A stretch of 64,000 nt of DNA from DATAOG01 sp963753685 (lineage in GTDB: Bacteria > Pseudomonadota > Alphaproteobacteria > Geminicoccales > Geminicoccaceae), in NCBI GenBank assembly GCA_963753685.1, contig CAVWDE010000005.1, positions 124,001-188,000 of the forward strand, given 5' to 3'. The first letter of the stretch is position 1. The number at the start of each line of letters is the position of its first letter. The position numbers and the translations under genes are program-made. Positions 45,440 to 54,754 of this stretch are shown one piece after another. The notes beneath the pieces are model-generated. The model ran no database searches, had not been told where the DNA came from, and saw nothing but the letters and a program-made list of their open reading frames with translations.

Positions 45440-46618
45440 TTGCCCGGGCGCTGGCCGACGCTGCTGTTCCTGATCGCGCTCGCGACCCTGGCTGTCCAAC
45501 CCAGGATCGTCTTTTCCAGCACTGGTATCTTCTATGAGTTTGGCCTCCAGCACATCCTGATCGGCCTCGCGCTGGTCGCCAATGCGTTGGTCTACGGGCT
45601 CCGGCGCGTGGTCAATTGGCCGATCCTGGCGCTGATCGTCGTCCTGGCGCTGAACCTGGCGTTCGGCCGTCCGCATCCCGGGCTCACGGTCGGCTTGATG
45701 CTGATCAGCCTGTTGATCCTGGGTCTGCCGTGGTGCTTTACCCAGGTGGTCATGGCGCCCGACGCACGGCGCGCGGCTGCCCTGATCATCGCGCTCGCGC
45801 CGCTGCTCAGTCTCGCCGCGGCCGGCGTCCTGCAGGCGGCCGGCATGCTCAAGGCGCATCCCGTCCGGCTGCAGGGTGCGGCCGGCGACCCGGCGATCTT
45901 CGCCGTGCTCGCCTTTGCCGCCTTCGCGGTGGCGCTGCACGAGGCGACGCGCTCGGGGCGACCCTGGCCAGCGGGTCTCGCGGTGCTCAATCTGGCCTTT
46001 GTGATCCTCTCCGGCACCCGCATGGCGATTTTCGCGAGTGGCCTGTTTGCGGCGGTGTACGGGCTGACCTCGGCCGAGTTCCGGCGCTGGCTGCGGGCGC
46101 ATCCAGTCCTGGTCGTGATCGCCGGCTGCGTCCTGGCTGGCGTTCTGATCTGGTATTTTCCGATCCTGGAGCATCGGATGACGCGCCGGGGCGGCTTCCG
46201 CTGGTCGGGAAGAAATTTCCTGTGGCAGGTCTATTTCGAGGACCTCCGGAGCAGCCCGGTGTTCGGGCGCGGGTTCGGCGCCGGCTTCGTCACGGGCGGC
46301 GAGCTGCCGCACAATGAGTACCTGCATCTCTTGGCGGTCGGCGGCGGGGTCGGCTTCGCCCTTTGCATCGCCGCAATCGTGCTCTGGCTTCGCCAGCTGC
46401 TGTCGGTGGTGACCACGGGTGATCGCGCCTTTCTGATCGCGACGATTCCGGCCGTGGCCGTGTACTGGCTGAGCGACAATCTCCTGATCTACCCGACCGC
46501 GCTCGCCCTCTACGCCTATCTCGGCCTCCTGATCCCCAGCCGCGGGCGCGCGAGGTCGCCTGGCCGCAGGCGCGGCCGCGGTCGGGATCGGGACGGGCCG
46601 GCGGCGGAGGCCGGATGA
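45440..46618 (+). CDS. O-antigen ligase/polymerase-family membrane protein
   Basis: A 392-residue protein with about ten hydrophobic segments and a long loop before the last ones. The Wzy_C/WaaL-type motif LPHNEYLHLLAVGG lies at about residue 292, and FGRGFGAGF precedes it. Such enzymes join O-antigen to lipid A core or polymerise repeat units in the periplasm. The start is a TTG at 45440 and is not certain. The arginine-rich C-terminus (RGRARSPGRRRGRGRDRD) is probably cytoplasmic. Confidence 0.8.
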   Translation: MPGRWPTLLFLIALATLAVQPRIVFSSTGIFYEFGLQHILIGLALVANALVYGLRRVVNWPILALIVVLALNLAFGRPHPGLTVGLMLISLLILGLPWCFTQVVMAPDARRAAALIIALAPLLSLAAAGVLQAAGMLKAHPVRLQGAAGDPAIFAVLAFAAFAVALHEATRSGRPWPAGLAVLNLAFVILSGTRMAIFASGLFAAVYGLTSAEFRRWLRAHPVLVVIAGCVLAGVLIWYFPILEHRMTRRGGFRWSGRNFLWQVYFEDLRSSPVFGRGFGAGFVTGGELPHNEYLHLLAVGGGVGFALCIAAIVLWLRQLLSVVTTGDRAFLIATIPAVAVYWLSDNLLIYPTALALYAYLGLLIPSRGRARSPGRRRGRGRDRDGPAAEAG

Positions 46619-46706
46619 GCTGGCTTTGGCTACCCTCCGGCTTGCCTGGTACGTGCGCTTGCTCTACCCAGTCGCGCCACGAGCGGGATCGCGTCGAGTA
46701 CCGACC

Positions 46707-48116
46707 ATGACCCTACGTTACGTCAGCACCCGCGGCGGGGTGCCGCCCTGCGGTTTCGAGGCGGCGCTGTTCGCCGGCCTCGCGGCCGATGGCGGGCTGT
46801 ACCTGCCGGATGTCTGGCCGCGGCTCGGACGTGACGAGCTCGAGGCGTTGCAGGGGGCCTCCTATCAGGAGGTTGCCGGGCGGGTGCTGGCGCCGTTCGT
46901 CGGCGACGATCTGAGCGAGGGCGACCTGCGCACGCTGATCCACGCGGCCTACGCCAGCTTCGATCATGCCGCGATCGCGCCGCTGCGCCAGCTGGGGGCC
47001 AACGACTGGCTGCTGGAGCTGTTCCACGGCCCGACGCTCGCCTTCAAGGACGTGGCCATGCAGCTGCTGGCGCGCCTGTTCGAGTTCTTTTTGCACCGGC
47101 ACGGGGCGCGCCCGATCACGATCGTCGGCGCGACCTCGGGCGACACCGGTGCGGCCGCGATCGAGGCCTTTGCCGGGCGTGCGCGGGTTACGGTCATGAT
47201 CCTCCATCCGCACGGCCGGATCTCCGCGGTCCAACGCCGCCAGATGACCACAGGAAGCGCGGCGAACATCCACAACCTCGCGATCGAGGGCACCTTCGAC
47301 GACTGCCAGGCGCTGCTGAAAGCGCTGCTCGGCGACGCCGCGCTGCGCGAGAAGCTCAACCTTGCGGCCGTCAACTCGATCAACTGGGGCCGGATCATGG
47401 CCCAGGCGGTCTACTACGTGAGCGCGGCGCTGGCGCTGGGTGCGCCCTGGCGGCGGGTCGCCTTCGCGGTGCCGACCGGCAATTTCGGCGACGTCTACGC
47501 CGGCTACGTCGCCCATCGGATGGGCCTGCCAGTCGTCCAGCTGATCGTCGCGACCAACCAGAACGACATCCTGGCCCGGTTCTTCGAGACCGGCGTCTAT
47601 CGGGCGGGCGCGGTCGTGCCGACCACCAGCCCGAGCATGGACATCCAGGTCGCCAGCAACTTCGAGCGCCTGCTGTTCGATCTCTGCGGCCGGGACGGTG
47701 CCGCCGTCGCCGGCCTGATGGCCGAGTTCCAGGCGCAAAGGAGCCTTGGCGTCAGCGCCGGCGCCCTCGGCCGCGCCCGCGAGCTGTTCGACGCCGCCCG
47801 GGTCGGGGAGGACGAGGTCGCCGCGACCATGGCCGGGATCTGGCGTGCGACCGGCCAGCTCATCGACCCGCACACCGCGGTTGGCGTCGCCGCCGGCCGC
47901 CGCTGCCGGCAGGGTCCGGAAATCCCGCTGATCGCGCTCGCAACCGCGCACCCGGCCAAGTTCCCGGATGCCGTCGCCGCCGCGACCGGGGTCACGCCCC
48001 CGCTGCCGGCCCGCCTCGCCGACCTCGAGCGGCGGCCCGAACGCTTCACCCTGCTGCCCAACGATATCGCGGCGGTCCGCCGCCAGATCGAGCAGCTGGC
48101 CCTGGAGGCCGCATGA
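46707..48116 (+). CDS. thrC: Threonine synthase
   Basis: A 469-residue PLP enzyme that converts O-phosphohomoserine to threonine. The N-terminus (MTLRYVSTRGGVPPCGFEAA) is typical, and the PLP lysine is in GPTLAFKDVAMQLLARLF. ATSGDTGAAAI and AVPTGNFGDVYAGY bind the cofactor phosphate and substrate. The ATG at 46707 is the first in phase with these. It overlaps the M16 protease start by four bases, a pairing common in alphaproteobacteria. Confidence 0.95.
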   Translation: MTLRYVSTRGGVPPCGFEAALFAGLAADGGLYLPDVWPRLGRDELEALQGASYQEVAGRVLAPFVGDDLSEGDLRTLIHAAYASFDHAAIAPLRQLGANDWLLELFHGPTLAFKDVAMQLLARLFEFFLHRHGARPITIVGATSGDTGAAAIEAFAGRARVTVMILHPHGRISAVQRRQMTTGSAANIHNLAIEGTFDDCQALLKALLGDAALREKLNLAAVNSINWGRIMAQAVYYVSAALALGAPWRRVAFAVPTGNFGDVYAGYVAHRMGLPVVQLIVATNQNDILARFFETGVYRAGAVVPTTSPSMDIQVASNFERLLFDLCGRDGAAVAGLMAEFQAQRSLGVSAGALGRARELFDAARVGEDEVAATMAGIWRATGQLIDPHTAVGVAAGRRCRQGPEIPLIALATAHPAKFPDAVAAATGVTPPLPARLADLERRPERFTLLPNDIAAVRRQIEQLALEAA

Positions 48117-49378
48117 CCGAGACCACGAAGATCACGACCCTTGCAAGCGGCCTGCGGGTCGCGACCGAGACCATGGCCAATGTCCAGACCGCGAGCGTCG
48201 GCGTCTGGGTCGACGTCGGCGCCCGCTACGAGGCCGAGGAGGTCAACGGCGTCGCCCACATGCTCGAGCACATGGCGTTCAAGGGCACGGAGCGGCGCTC
48301 GGCGCGCGCGATCGCCGAGGCGATCGAGAACGTCGGCGGCCAGCTCAACGCCTACACCTCGCGCGAGCACACCGCCTACTACGCCCGCATCATGGCCGCC
48401 GACCTGCCGCTCGCGGTCGACCTTTTGGCCGACATCCTGCAGCATTCGGCCTTCGACGAGGTCGAGCTCGCGCGCGAGCGTGGCGTGGTGGTGCAGGAGA
48501 TCGGCCAGGTCCAGGACACGCCCGACGATCTGGTGTTCGATCTGTTCCAGGAGACCGCCTTTCCCGGCCAGCCGATCGGCCGCTCGATTCTGGGCCCGGC
48601 CGAGCTGATCGCGGCCATGCCGCGCACCGCGCTCGTCGACTACATGGCGGGCCACTACGGTCCCGCGCGCTTGGTGCTCGCGGCCGCGGGCAAGGTCGAG
48701 CACGACCAGCTGCTCGAGCTGGCTGAGCGGCTGTTCCGGGAGCTGCCCGCGCCGGTCGTGCCGCCGGTTGCTCCCGCCCGCTACCAGGGCGGCGAGCGGC
48801 GCGAGGCGCGCGATCTCGAGCAGGCGCATCTCTTGCTTGGCCTGCCGGCGTTCTCCTATCTCGACGGCGACTTCTATGCGCTCCAGGTGCTCTCGACCAT
48901 GCTCGGCGGCGGCATGTCCTCGCGCCTGTTCCAGGAGGTCCGCGAGAACCGGGGCTTGTGCTACTCGATCTTCTCGTTCGCCTCCAGCTACGCCGACACC
49001 GGCCTGTTCGGGATTTACGCCGGCACCGGCGAAAAGGAGGTGTCCGAGCTCGTGCCCGTGGTCTGCGAGGAGTTCATGAAGCTGATCGCCGAGCCCGGCG
49101 AGGAGGAGCTGCTGCGTGCCCGCGCCCAGCTCAAGGCGAGCCTGATGATGGCGCTCGAGAGCTGCTTTGCCCAGAGCGAGGAGCTCGCGCGCCAGCTCCT
49201 GGTGTTCGGCCGGCGCATCCCGCCCGACGAGATCATCGCCAAGGTCGATGCGGTCGACCAGGCAGCGATCCGCCAGGTCGGCCGCCGCCTGCTGGCCGAG
49301 GGCGGCCCGACGCTCGCCGCGATCGGCCCGCTCACCAACCTCCCGGACCTCGACACGATCCGCCGCCGGCTGCAGTAG
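48113..49378 (+). CDS. M16-family zinc protease (mitochondrial processing peptidase-like)
   Basis: A 421-residue protease with the inverted zinc motif HMLEHMAFKG (HxxEH) and the downstream metal Glu in the NVGGQLNAYTSREHTAYYAR region. The C-terminal half has the R/Y pair region (FQEVRENRGLCYSIFSF) needed for substrate binding. Alphaproteobacterial members are the closest bacterial relatives of mitochondrial processing peptidase. Translation is coupled to thrC. Confidence 0.93.
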   Translation: MTETTKITTLASGLRVATETMANVQTASVGVWVDVGARYEAEEVNGVAHMLEHMAFKGTERRSARAIAEAIENVGGQLNAYTSREHTAYYARIMAADLPLAVDLLADILQHSAFDEVELARERGVVVQEIGQVQDTPDDLVFDLFQETAFPGQPIGRSILGPAELIAAMPRTALVDYMAGHYGPARLVLAAAGKVEHDQLLELAERLFRELPAPVVPPVAPARYQGGERREARDLEQAHLLLGLPAFSYLDGDFYALQVLSTMLGGGMSSRLFQEVRENRGLCYSIFSFASSYADTGLFGIYAGTGEKEVSELVPVVCEEFMKLIAEPGEEELLRARAQLKASLMMALESCFAQSEELARQLLVFGRRIPPDEIIAKVDAVDQAAIRQVGRRLLAEGGPTLAAIGPLTNLPDLDTIRRRLQ

Positions 49379-49465
49379 CCGGACGCGCCGCTCGCGGCCC
49401 CTTGCGTGCAGCGCAGCAAGGTCTAGGTTTCGGTCGCGATCGAGGCGGCTTTCGCGAGGTGAGCC

Positions 49466-50320
49466 ATGGATATCGTCGAGACTGTGGCCGAGCTGCGTGC
49501 GGCGGTGGCGGGGTTCCGCCGGCGGGGCTTGCGGGTTGGGTTCGTGGCGACGCTCGGCAATCTGCACGAGGGCCACCTCAGCCTGATCGACCTCGCGCGC
49601 GCGCGCGGCGCCGGCGCCGTGGTCGCCAGCATCTTCGTCAATCCCTTGCAATTCGGCCCGCAGGAGGACTTCGGCGCCTATCCGCGCACGCCCGAGGAGG
49701 ACCGCGCGGCGCTGATCAGCCGGGGCACCGAGCTGCTGTTCGCGCCCGCGCTCCAGGTCATGTATCCGGGCGATCAGGCGGCGGCCACGCGGGTCGAGGT
49801 GCCGGGGCTCTCGACCATCCTGTGCGGCCACTTCCGGCCGGTCCACTTCGGCGGCGTGACCACGGTGGTGAGCCGGCTGTTCAACATGGTCCAGCCCGAT
49901 CTCGCCGTGTTCGGCGAGAAGGACTACCAGCAGCTGATCATCATCCGGAAGATGACCCAGGACCTGGCCTTCCCGATCGAGATCGTGCCCGGACCGACCG
50001 TACGGGAGCCGGACGGGCTCGCGCTGAGCTCGCGCAACCGCTATCTCTCGGCCGCGGAGCGCAGGGTCGCGCCCGAGCTCCAGCGCACGCTGCGGGACGC
50101 TGCGGCCGCGGTCGCCGCCGGCGAGCGGCCACTGGCGGCGATCGAGGAGCGCGCGCAGGGGCGGCTCGAGGCGGTGGGCTTTCGACCCGAGTACGTCGCA
50201 GTGCGCGATGCGGCGACGCTTGCCGAGCCAACCCCGGACCAGCGCCGGCTGATCGTGCTGGCCGGAGCCTGGCTGGGTAAGACCCGGCTGATCGACAACG
50301 TCGCCGTGGACGCTGCGTAG
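49466..50320 (+). CDS. panC: Pantoate--beta-alanine ligase
   Basis: A 284-residue enzyme that condenses pantoate and beta-alanine with ATP to form pantothenate (vitamin B5, CoA precursor). The nucleotide-binding HIGH-like motif is GNLHEGHLSLI; further marks are FVNPLQFGPQEDFGAYPR, FGEKDYQQL and ALSSRNRYLS, which holds the KMSKS-equivalent. An AGGTGAGCC site precedes the ATG. panB is not adjacent. Confidence 0.95.
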   Translation: MDIVETVAELRAAVAGFRRRGLRVGFVATLGNLHEGHLSLIDLARARGAGAVVASIFVNPLQFGPQEDFGAYPRTPEEDRAALISRGTELLFAPALQVMYPGDQAAATRVEVPGLSTILCGHFRPVHFGGVTTVVSRLFNMVQPDLAVFGEKDYQQLIIIRKMTQDLAFPIEIVPGPTVREPDGLALSSRNRYLSAAERRVAPELQRTLRDAAAAVAAGERPLAAIEERAQGRLEAVGFRPEYVAVRDAATLAEPTPDQRRLIVLAGAWLGKTRLIDNVAVDAA

Positions 50321-50322
50321 CC

Positions 50323-50673
50323 GTGCGACGGCCTGATCTGGATCGGCGCCCGAGGCAGTGGCCGCTGCGCCTCGCCGGCAGCCTGTTCGGGCTCGGCGCC
50401 GGCGTGGCCGGCCTGTTCAGCCTGCTCGGCCCGGCCGGGCTCTCCGATCTCGAGCGCGAGCGGGCGGCGGGCTTCGGCGTCGCGGCGCTGGTGGTCGGCG
50501 CGGTGGCGCTGCTCGGCTCGCTCGCGACCCGCGACGTGCACGCTCTCTGGTATTGCTCGCCGCGCCGCTGGCGGGCGTTCCGCGCCGACCTGCTGGACGG
50601 CCCCCTGGTCCCGCCCGCTGCTGCGACCCGGGAGCCGCTCAGGCCAGCGGATGACGCCAGCGCAGGCCCTTGA
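50323..50673 (+). CDS. Small membrane protein, unknown
   Basis: A 116-residue protein from a GTG two bases after panC. Two hydrophobic segments (about 15-36 and 48-66) are followed by a charged tail. No family is recognised. Its last 35 bases overlap the end of the vapC gene on the other strand. Close spacing to panC suggests one transcript. Confidence 0.5.
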   Translation: MRRPDLDRRPRQWPLRLAGSLFGLGAGVAGLFSLLGPAGLSDLERERAAGFGVAALVVGAVALLGSLATRDVHALWYCSPRRWRAFRADLLDGPLVPPAAATREPLRPADDASAGP

Positions 50674-51067
50674 AGCGGGCGAAGTCGGCGTCGTTGGTGA
50701 CCAGCTCGCAGCCCTGCTCGATCGCCAGCGCCGCAAGATAGGCGTCGGGCACGAGATTGCCGATCGCGCCGCTTTCGCGGCAGATCCGGGTGAATATGCC
50801 CCAGTGACGCGCGCCCGGGCGCACCACGACGCAGTGCGCCGGCATCAACAGACGCTCGGCGAACTCGAGGGCCAGATCGAGGGGGCTCGAGGGGCGGAAG
50901 ATGCGAGGGTTGGTGACGATGCGGATGAAGCTGCTGAGTACGATGCTCGCCAGGCCATACGCCTCCTCGCCGTTGGCGAGGCCGAGCAGCCAGCCTCGAT
51001 AGCGTTCATGATCACGGGACTCGGCTCGGAAGGCGTACACCAGGACATTGACGTCCGGCAGGATCAC
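50639..51067 (-). CDS. vapC: PIN-domain toxin, VapC type
   Basis: A 142-residue PIN-domain ribonuclease. The acidic active site is visible as the first Asp in ILPDVNVLVYAF, the middle Glu/Asp region, DAYLAALAIEQGCELVTND and the final Asp in NDADF. Such toxins cut RNA and are neutralised by the upstream RHH antitoxin. Its start overlaps the antitoxin stop by four bases. Confidence 0.85.
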   Translation of the reverse strand: MILPDVNVLVYAFRAESRDHERYRGWLLGLANGEEAYGLASIVLSSFIRIVTNPRIFRPSSPLDLALEFAERLLMPAHCVVVRPGARHWGIFTRICRESGAIGNLVPDAYLAALAIEQGCELVTNDADFARFKGLRWRHPLA

Positions 51068-51306
51068 TCGATGCCTTCCATGAGGTCGAGCAGAGCGGCG
51101 TTACTATCGAGATTGACGCCCGGTTGAACGCCACTGCCTTTGAAGACCGGGAGCTCGATCCGCGGGCGCGTGGTCGCCGCCTCGCGCCGCGCCAGCGTCT
51201 CCCGCAAAGCATCCTCGATCAGCTGGGTGAGCGTACGCTGGGTGGCGGCCGCATGGGCCTTGGCTTCGCGCAGCAGATCGTCGTCGAGTCGCACGGTGGT
51301 CCGCAT
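51064..51306 (-). CDS. vapB: Ribbon-helix-helix antitoxin, VapB type
   Basis: An 80-residue protein. The N-terminus MRTTVRLDDDLLREAKAHAA is a ribbon-helix-helix DNA-binding domain; the C-terminal tail (ELPVFKGSGVQPGVNLDSNA) is a typical toxin-binding part with the conserved phrase for PIN-type partners. It likely represses its own promoter, expected in the AT-richer 51307-51350 region, where ATCATCGATATG could be part of an operator. Confidence 0.83.
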   Translation of the reverse strand: MRTTVRLDDDLLREAKAHAAATQRTLTQLIEDALRETLARREAATTRPRIELPVFKGSGVQPGVNLDSNAALLDLMEGIE

Positions 51307-51406
51307 GCATCAAAGCATACCGCTGGATCATCGATATGTCTATTGACCTCGCGGCCTCAACGGTCACAACTAGGCGGCAAGGGAGGCTTACCCACAGCAG
51401 GAGCGC

Positions 51407-51922
51407 ATGAGCGCCGTCCGGAGGTTGCGTCGGGTGGTCGAGCGGTTGCTCGAGGCGGTGTGCATCGCGCTCATGGTCGGGCTCGCGGTGGTCGTGGTGC
51501 TCGCCGTGATCTTCCGCAAGGCCGGCGCCTCGCTGGTCTGGTACGACGAGGTGGCGGCGATCATGCTCGCCTGGCTGACCTACTACGGCGCCGCGCTGGC
51601 CGCTCTGCGGCGCGCCCATCTGGGCTTTCCGGGCTTCTACGCCAGCCGCGCGCCCGTCTGGCGGGTGCCGATGCTGATTGTCGCCGAGACCCTGATGATC
51701 GGCTTCTTCCTGGTGCTCGCCTGGTACGGCTTCGAGGTCATCAGGATCCTCGCCGGCGACACCCTGACCAGCCTGCCCTGGGTCCCGGTCAGCTTCACCC
51801 AGTCGGTGATCCCGATCGGCGGCGCGCTGATCGCGCTGGCCGAGGTCCTGACCCTGCCGGAGCGCTGGCGCGAGGCGCGCGCGGGGCACCTCCGGCCCGG
51901 CCACGGGGAGCCGGTCGGGTGA
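51407..51922 (+). CDS. dctQ: TRAP transporter small permease (DctQ)
   Basis: A 171-residue protein with four hydrophobic segments. Recognised by the DctQ pattern: a basic N-terminus, WYDEVAAIMLAWLTYYGAAL and RRAHLGFPGF. It is the auxiliary membrane subunit of a tripartite ATP-independent periplasmic transporter. The stop overlaps the GTG of dctM. No solute-binding DctP gene lies next to it. Confidence 0.88.
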   Translation: MSAVRRLRRVVERLLEAVCIALMVGLAVVVVLAVIFRKAGASLVWYDEVAAIMLAWLTYYGAALAALRRAHLGFPGFYASRAPVWRVPMLIVAETLMIGFFLVLAWYGFEVIRILAGDTLTSLPWVPVSFTQSVIPIGGALIALAEVLTLPERWREARAGHLRPGHGEPVG

Positions 51923-53202
51923 GCGCCCTCCTGATGCTGCTCGCCCTCATGGCACTGGTCCTGATCAACCTGCCGATCGCGGTCGCACTCGGGCTGATCG
52001 CGACCCTGGCCATGGTCGCCAAGTCCGGCCCGGACAGCCTTTTGACCGCGGCCGTGGTGATGTTCGAGGGTGCGACCAAGTTCCCGCTGATCGCGATCCC
52101 CTTGTTCGTGCTCGCGGGCGCGATCATGAACGCGTCGGGCATCTCGCGCCGGTTGATCGCCTTTGCCTCGGCGCTGCTCGGCTTCGTGCGCGGCGGCCTG
52201 TCGATGGTGACCATCGGCACCTCGCTGTTCTTCGCCGAGATCTCGGGCTCGGCGGTCGCCGACGTCGCGGCGATCGGTTCGATCCTGATCCCGGCGATGG
52301 CGCGGCGCGGCTATCCCAAGGAGTTCGCCGCCGCGGTCACTTCGTCCTCGGCCTCGCTCGCGATCATCATCCCGCCCTCGATCCCGATGATCCTCTATGC
52401 GGTGATGGCCAACACCTCGGTCGTGCAGCTGTTCGTCGCCGGCATCCTGCCGGGGCTGATCGGCGCCGCGGGGCTGATGGCGCTGTCGTTCTGGTTCGCG
52501 ATCCGCTACGCCTTCCCGGTCGAGGAGACCTTCCGGCTCGGCCGGCTGTGGGCGACCTTCAAGGATGCGGCATTCGCATTCCTGCTGCCGATCATCATCC
52601 TGGGCGGCATCTTCGGCGGCCTCGTGACCGCGACCGAAGGGGCGGGCCTCGCCGTCGTCGCGGCGCTCGCGATCGGGATTCTCGTCTATCGCGAGCTCGA
52701 TCTCCGGCAGTTGCATCAGGCGCTGATCGAGGGCGCGGTGCAGACCGCCGTGGTCATGCTGCTGGTCGCATCCTCGGCGCTGCTCGGGCTCTACCTCACC
52801 GAGTCCCGCCTGCCCCAGACGCTCGCCCAGAACATCGCCGCGCTCACCGACAACCGCTACCTCATCCTGGCGCTGCTGAACGCGTTGTTCCTCTTGCTCG
52901 GCTGCTTCCTGCACGGCGCCGCGGCGATCATCCTGGTGGTGCCGATCGTGCTGCCGATCGTGCAGGCGATCCACCTCGATCTGGTCCATTTCGGCCTGAT
53001 CGTGACCCTCAACCTCGCGATCGGCCAGCAGACCCCGCCGGTCGCGAGCGTGCTGATCACCGCCTGCTCGATCGCCAGGGCCGACGTCTGGGAAGTGACC
53101 AAGATCAATGTCTATTTCATTGCCGTGCTGTTCCTGGTCCTGATGCTGGTGACCTATGTGCCGATCGTGCCGCTGGCTCTGGTCGAGCTGTTCTACCGTT
53201 GA
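51919..53202 (+). CDS. dctM: TRAP transporter large permease (DctM)
   Basis: A 427-residue transporter with about 12 membrane segments. Starts at a GTG overlapping the dctQ stop (GTGA). Family marks are FPLIAIPLFVLAGAIMNASG, FFAEISGSAVADVAAIGSIL, SSASLAIIIPPSIPMILYAV and, near the end, NLAIGQQTPPVASVL. It drives Na+-coupled uptake of an organic acid-type solute that cannot be named from the permease alone. Confidence 0.92.
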   Translation: MSALLMLLALMALVLINLPIAVALGLIATLAMVAKSGPDSLLTAAVVMFEGATKFPLIAIPLFVLAGAIMNASGISRRLIAFASALLGFVRGGLSMVTIGTSLFFAEISGSAVADVAAIGSILIPAMARRGYPKEFAAAVTSSSASLAIIIPPSIPMILYAVMANTSVVQLFVAGILPGLIGAAGLMALSFWFAIRYAFPVEETFRLGRLWATFKDAAFAFLLPIIILGGIFGGLVTATEGAGLAVVAALAIGILVYRELDLRQLHQALIEGAVQTAVVMLLVASSALLGLYLTESRLPQTLAQNIAALTDNRYLILALLNALFLLLGCFLHGAAAIILVVPIVLPIVQAIHLDLVHFGLIVTLNLAIGQQTPPVASVLITACSIARADVWEVTKINVYFIAVLFLVLMLVTYVPIVPLALVELFYR

Positions 53203-53223
53203 TGCCGTCGAGGGAGGGATGAC

Positions 53224-53658
53224 ATGGACTGGACGGGCGGCTGTTTGTGCGGCGCGGTCCGCTATCGGGCGCGTGCCGACCCGATCCGCGTCGTGAGCTG
53301 TCATTGCGGCGTCTGCCGGCGGGTGTCCGGCGCCGCGTTCATGACCTTCGTGCATTTCCCAGCGGATGCGTTCGTCTGGACCCGCGGCAAGCCGCAGCGC
53401 TACCGCTCCTCGGCCGAGGCCGAGCGCGGCTTCTGCCCGGTCTGCGGCAGCACGCTCACGATGCACGAGGCGGTCCTGGCCGATCGGGTCCAGCTCAGCC
53501 TCGGCAGCCTGGACCGGCCGGACCTGGTGCGGCCGGACGATCACGTCTGGACCTCGAGCCAGCTGCCCTGGCTCGAGGTGGTCGACGACCGGCCGCGTTT
53601 CCCGACCGTCAGCGACGCTCTGCCCTCGCGCGCATTGGACCGGGACGATGCCGGCTGA
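53224..53658 (+). CDS. GFA (Mss4-like) zinc-binding protein, first of two
   Basis: A 144-residue protein of the glutathione-dependent formaldehyde-activating family. Zinc-binding pairs: GGCLCGAVRY, SCHCGVCRR and FCPVCGSTL. Members are often of unknown substrate despite the family name. It is preceded by GAGGGAGGG. Its 3' end overlaps the second GFA gene by 11 bases. Confidence 0.85.
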   Translation: MDWTGGCLCGAVRYRARADPIRVVSCHCGVCRRVSGAAFMTFVHFPADAFVWTRGKPQRYRSSAEAERGFCPVCGSTLTMHEAVLADRVQLSLGSLDRPDLVRPDDHVWTSSQLPWLEVVDDRPRFPTVSDALPSRALDRDDAG

Positions 53659-54124
53659 GGCCGACGCTCCGGCTGGCCCGCCTCCGATGCGGCGGCTGGT
53701 CGGCGGCTGCCACTGCGGCAATCTCGAGCTCGTGTTCGAGACGGTTCGGCCGCCTGCCGAGCTTACGGTGCGCGCCTGTGGCTGCTCGTTCTGCCGGCGC
53801 CATGGCGGGCGCACGGTCTCCGATCCGGCCGGTCGGGTCGAGGTTTTGGTTAGAGATCCGGCCGGGCTCAGCCGCTACCGGTTCGGGCTCGGGACGGCCG
53901 AGTTCCTGGTCTGTCGCAACTGCGGCGTCTACGTCGCCGCGGTCATGACCGAGGCAGGCTCAGCCTACGCGATCGTCAACGTCAACGCGCTGGCGACGCC
54001 CGAGGTCTTCGCGGCGACCACCGTCCCGGTCAGCTACGACCGGGAGTCGGAGACCGAACGCCGGGCGCGGCGCCGGTCCCGCTGGAGCCCGGCCCGGGTG
54101 AGCGAGCCGGCCGGCCGGCGCTAG
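53648..54124 (+). CDS. GFA (Mss4-like) zinc-binding protein, second of two
   Basis: A 158-residue protein (or 145 from the ATG at 53687). Motifs GGCHCGNLELVF, ACGCSFCRRHGG and VCRNCGVYVAA give the same zinc pattern as the upstream gene, but identity outside it is low, so this is not a recent duplication. It ends six bases before the converging TM2 gene. Confidence 0.78.
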   Translation: MPAEADAPAGPPPMRRLVGGCHCGNLELVFETVRPPAELTVRACGCSFCRRHGGRTVSDPAGRVEVLVRDPAGLSRYRFGLGTAEFLVCRNCGVYVAAVMTEAGSAYAIVNVNALATPEVFAATTVPVSYDRESETERRARRRSRWSPARVSEPAGRR

Positions 54125-54129
54125 CTAGA

Positions 54130-54567
54130 TCAGACGAGGGCAGGGCCGGCAGGGCCTCCGGAACCGGCGAGCGGCGCCGCGTCGCCGGCGGCGTTCAGCT
54201 TGCGCAGGATCTCCGCCGCGACCTGCTGGTTGTGCGTGCGCACCATCGCCGGCATGCGCACCAGGTCGATCAGCCACCAGATCGAGCCGACGCTGGCGGT
54301 CACGAACAGCGACACCCACATGATCCCGGACATCGCCCAACGGCCGAGCAGGCCATAGTGACAGTAGATCAGCGAGGTCAGATACGCGAACGCGAGACTC
54401 CGCGATTGTTTGTGAAAGGCTTTCAGGAACTCCGTCTGCTTGGCCTCGGGCAGGCGTGCCAGCTCGATGACCACGCTTTCGGGCAAAATTGCGATAATTT
54501 CCCGCGGAATGATCAGCTGAGATGCGACTGATGACAACTCATCATTATTTATAGGCATCTCAGTCAT
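54130..54567 (-). CDS. TM2-domain-like small membrane protein
   Basis: A 145-residue protein (MTEMPINNDELSSVASQLII at the start). I chose the ATG at 54567 because TTGGAGA sits before it; a start at 54609 is possible. A soluble helical part is followed by two membrane helices around LIYCHYGLLGRWAMSG, typical of TM2-like proteins with a G-x-x-G-x-W turn. The start region is clearly richer in A and T than its neighbours. Confidence 0.6.
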   Translation of the reverse strand: MTEMPINNDELSSVASQLIIPREIIAILPESVVIELARLPEAKQTEFLKAFHKQSRSLAFAYLTSLIYCHYGLLGRWAMSGIMWVSLFVTASVGSIWWLIDLVRMPAMVRTHNQQVAAEILRKLNAAGDAAPLAGSGGPAGPALV

Positions 54568-54754
54568 TACCGGATCTCCAAGCAGATGGGCGCACTCGTA
54601 CTTGCTCATCTTACGAAATCTGAATTAACGGAAGGTTGTTGCGGCTCGATTTCCCGCTGGGACCGAGCGACGTCGGCGGTTGGCAGGGCGCGCCGGGCCT
54701 CTACAATGCCGCCGACGGGCGTCGGCTTGTCCGGTCCTGAAGGAGGGAGCAGCG

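Noticed and set aside
47597..49846. 749-codon minus-strand frame across thrC, the M16 protease and panC
   Set aside because: Runs through three real genes and has no family features.
51637..53814. 725-codon minus-strand frame across the TRAP and GFA genes
   Set aside because: Charged low-complexity shadow of the permease genes.
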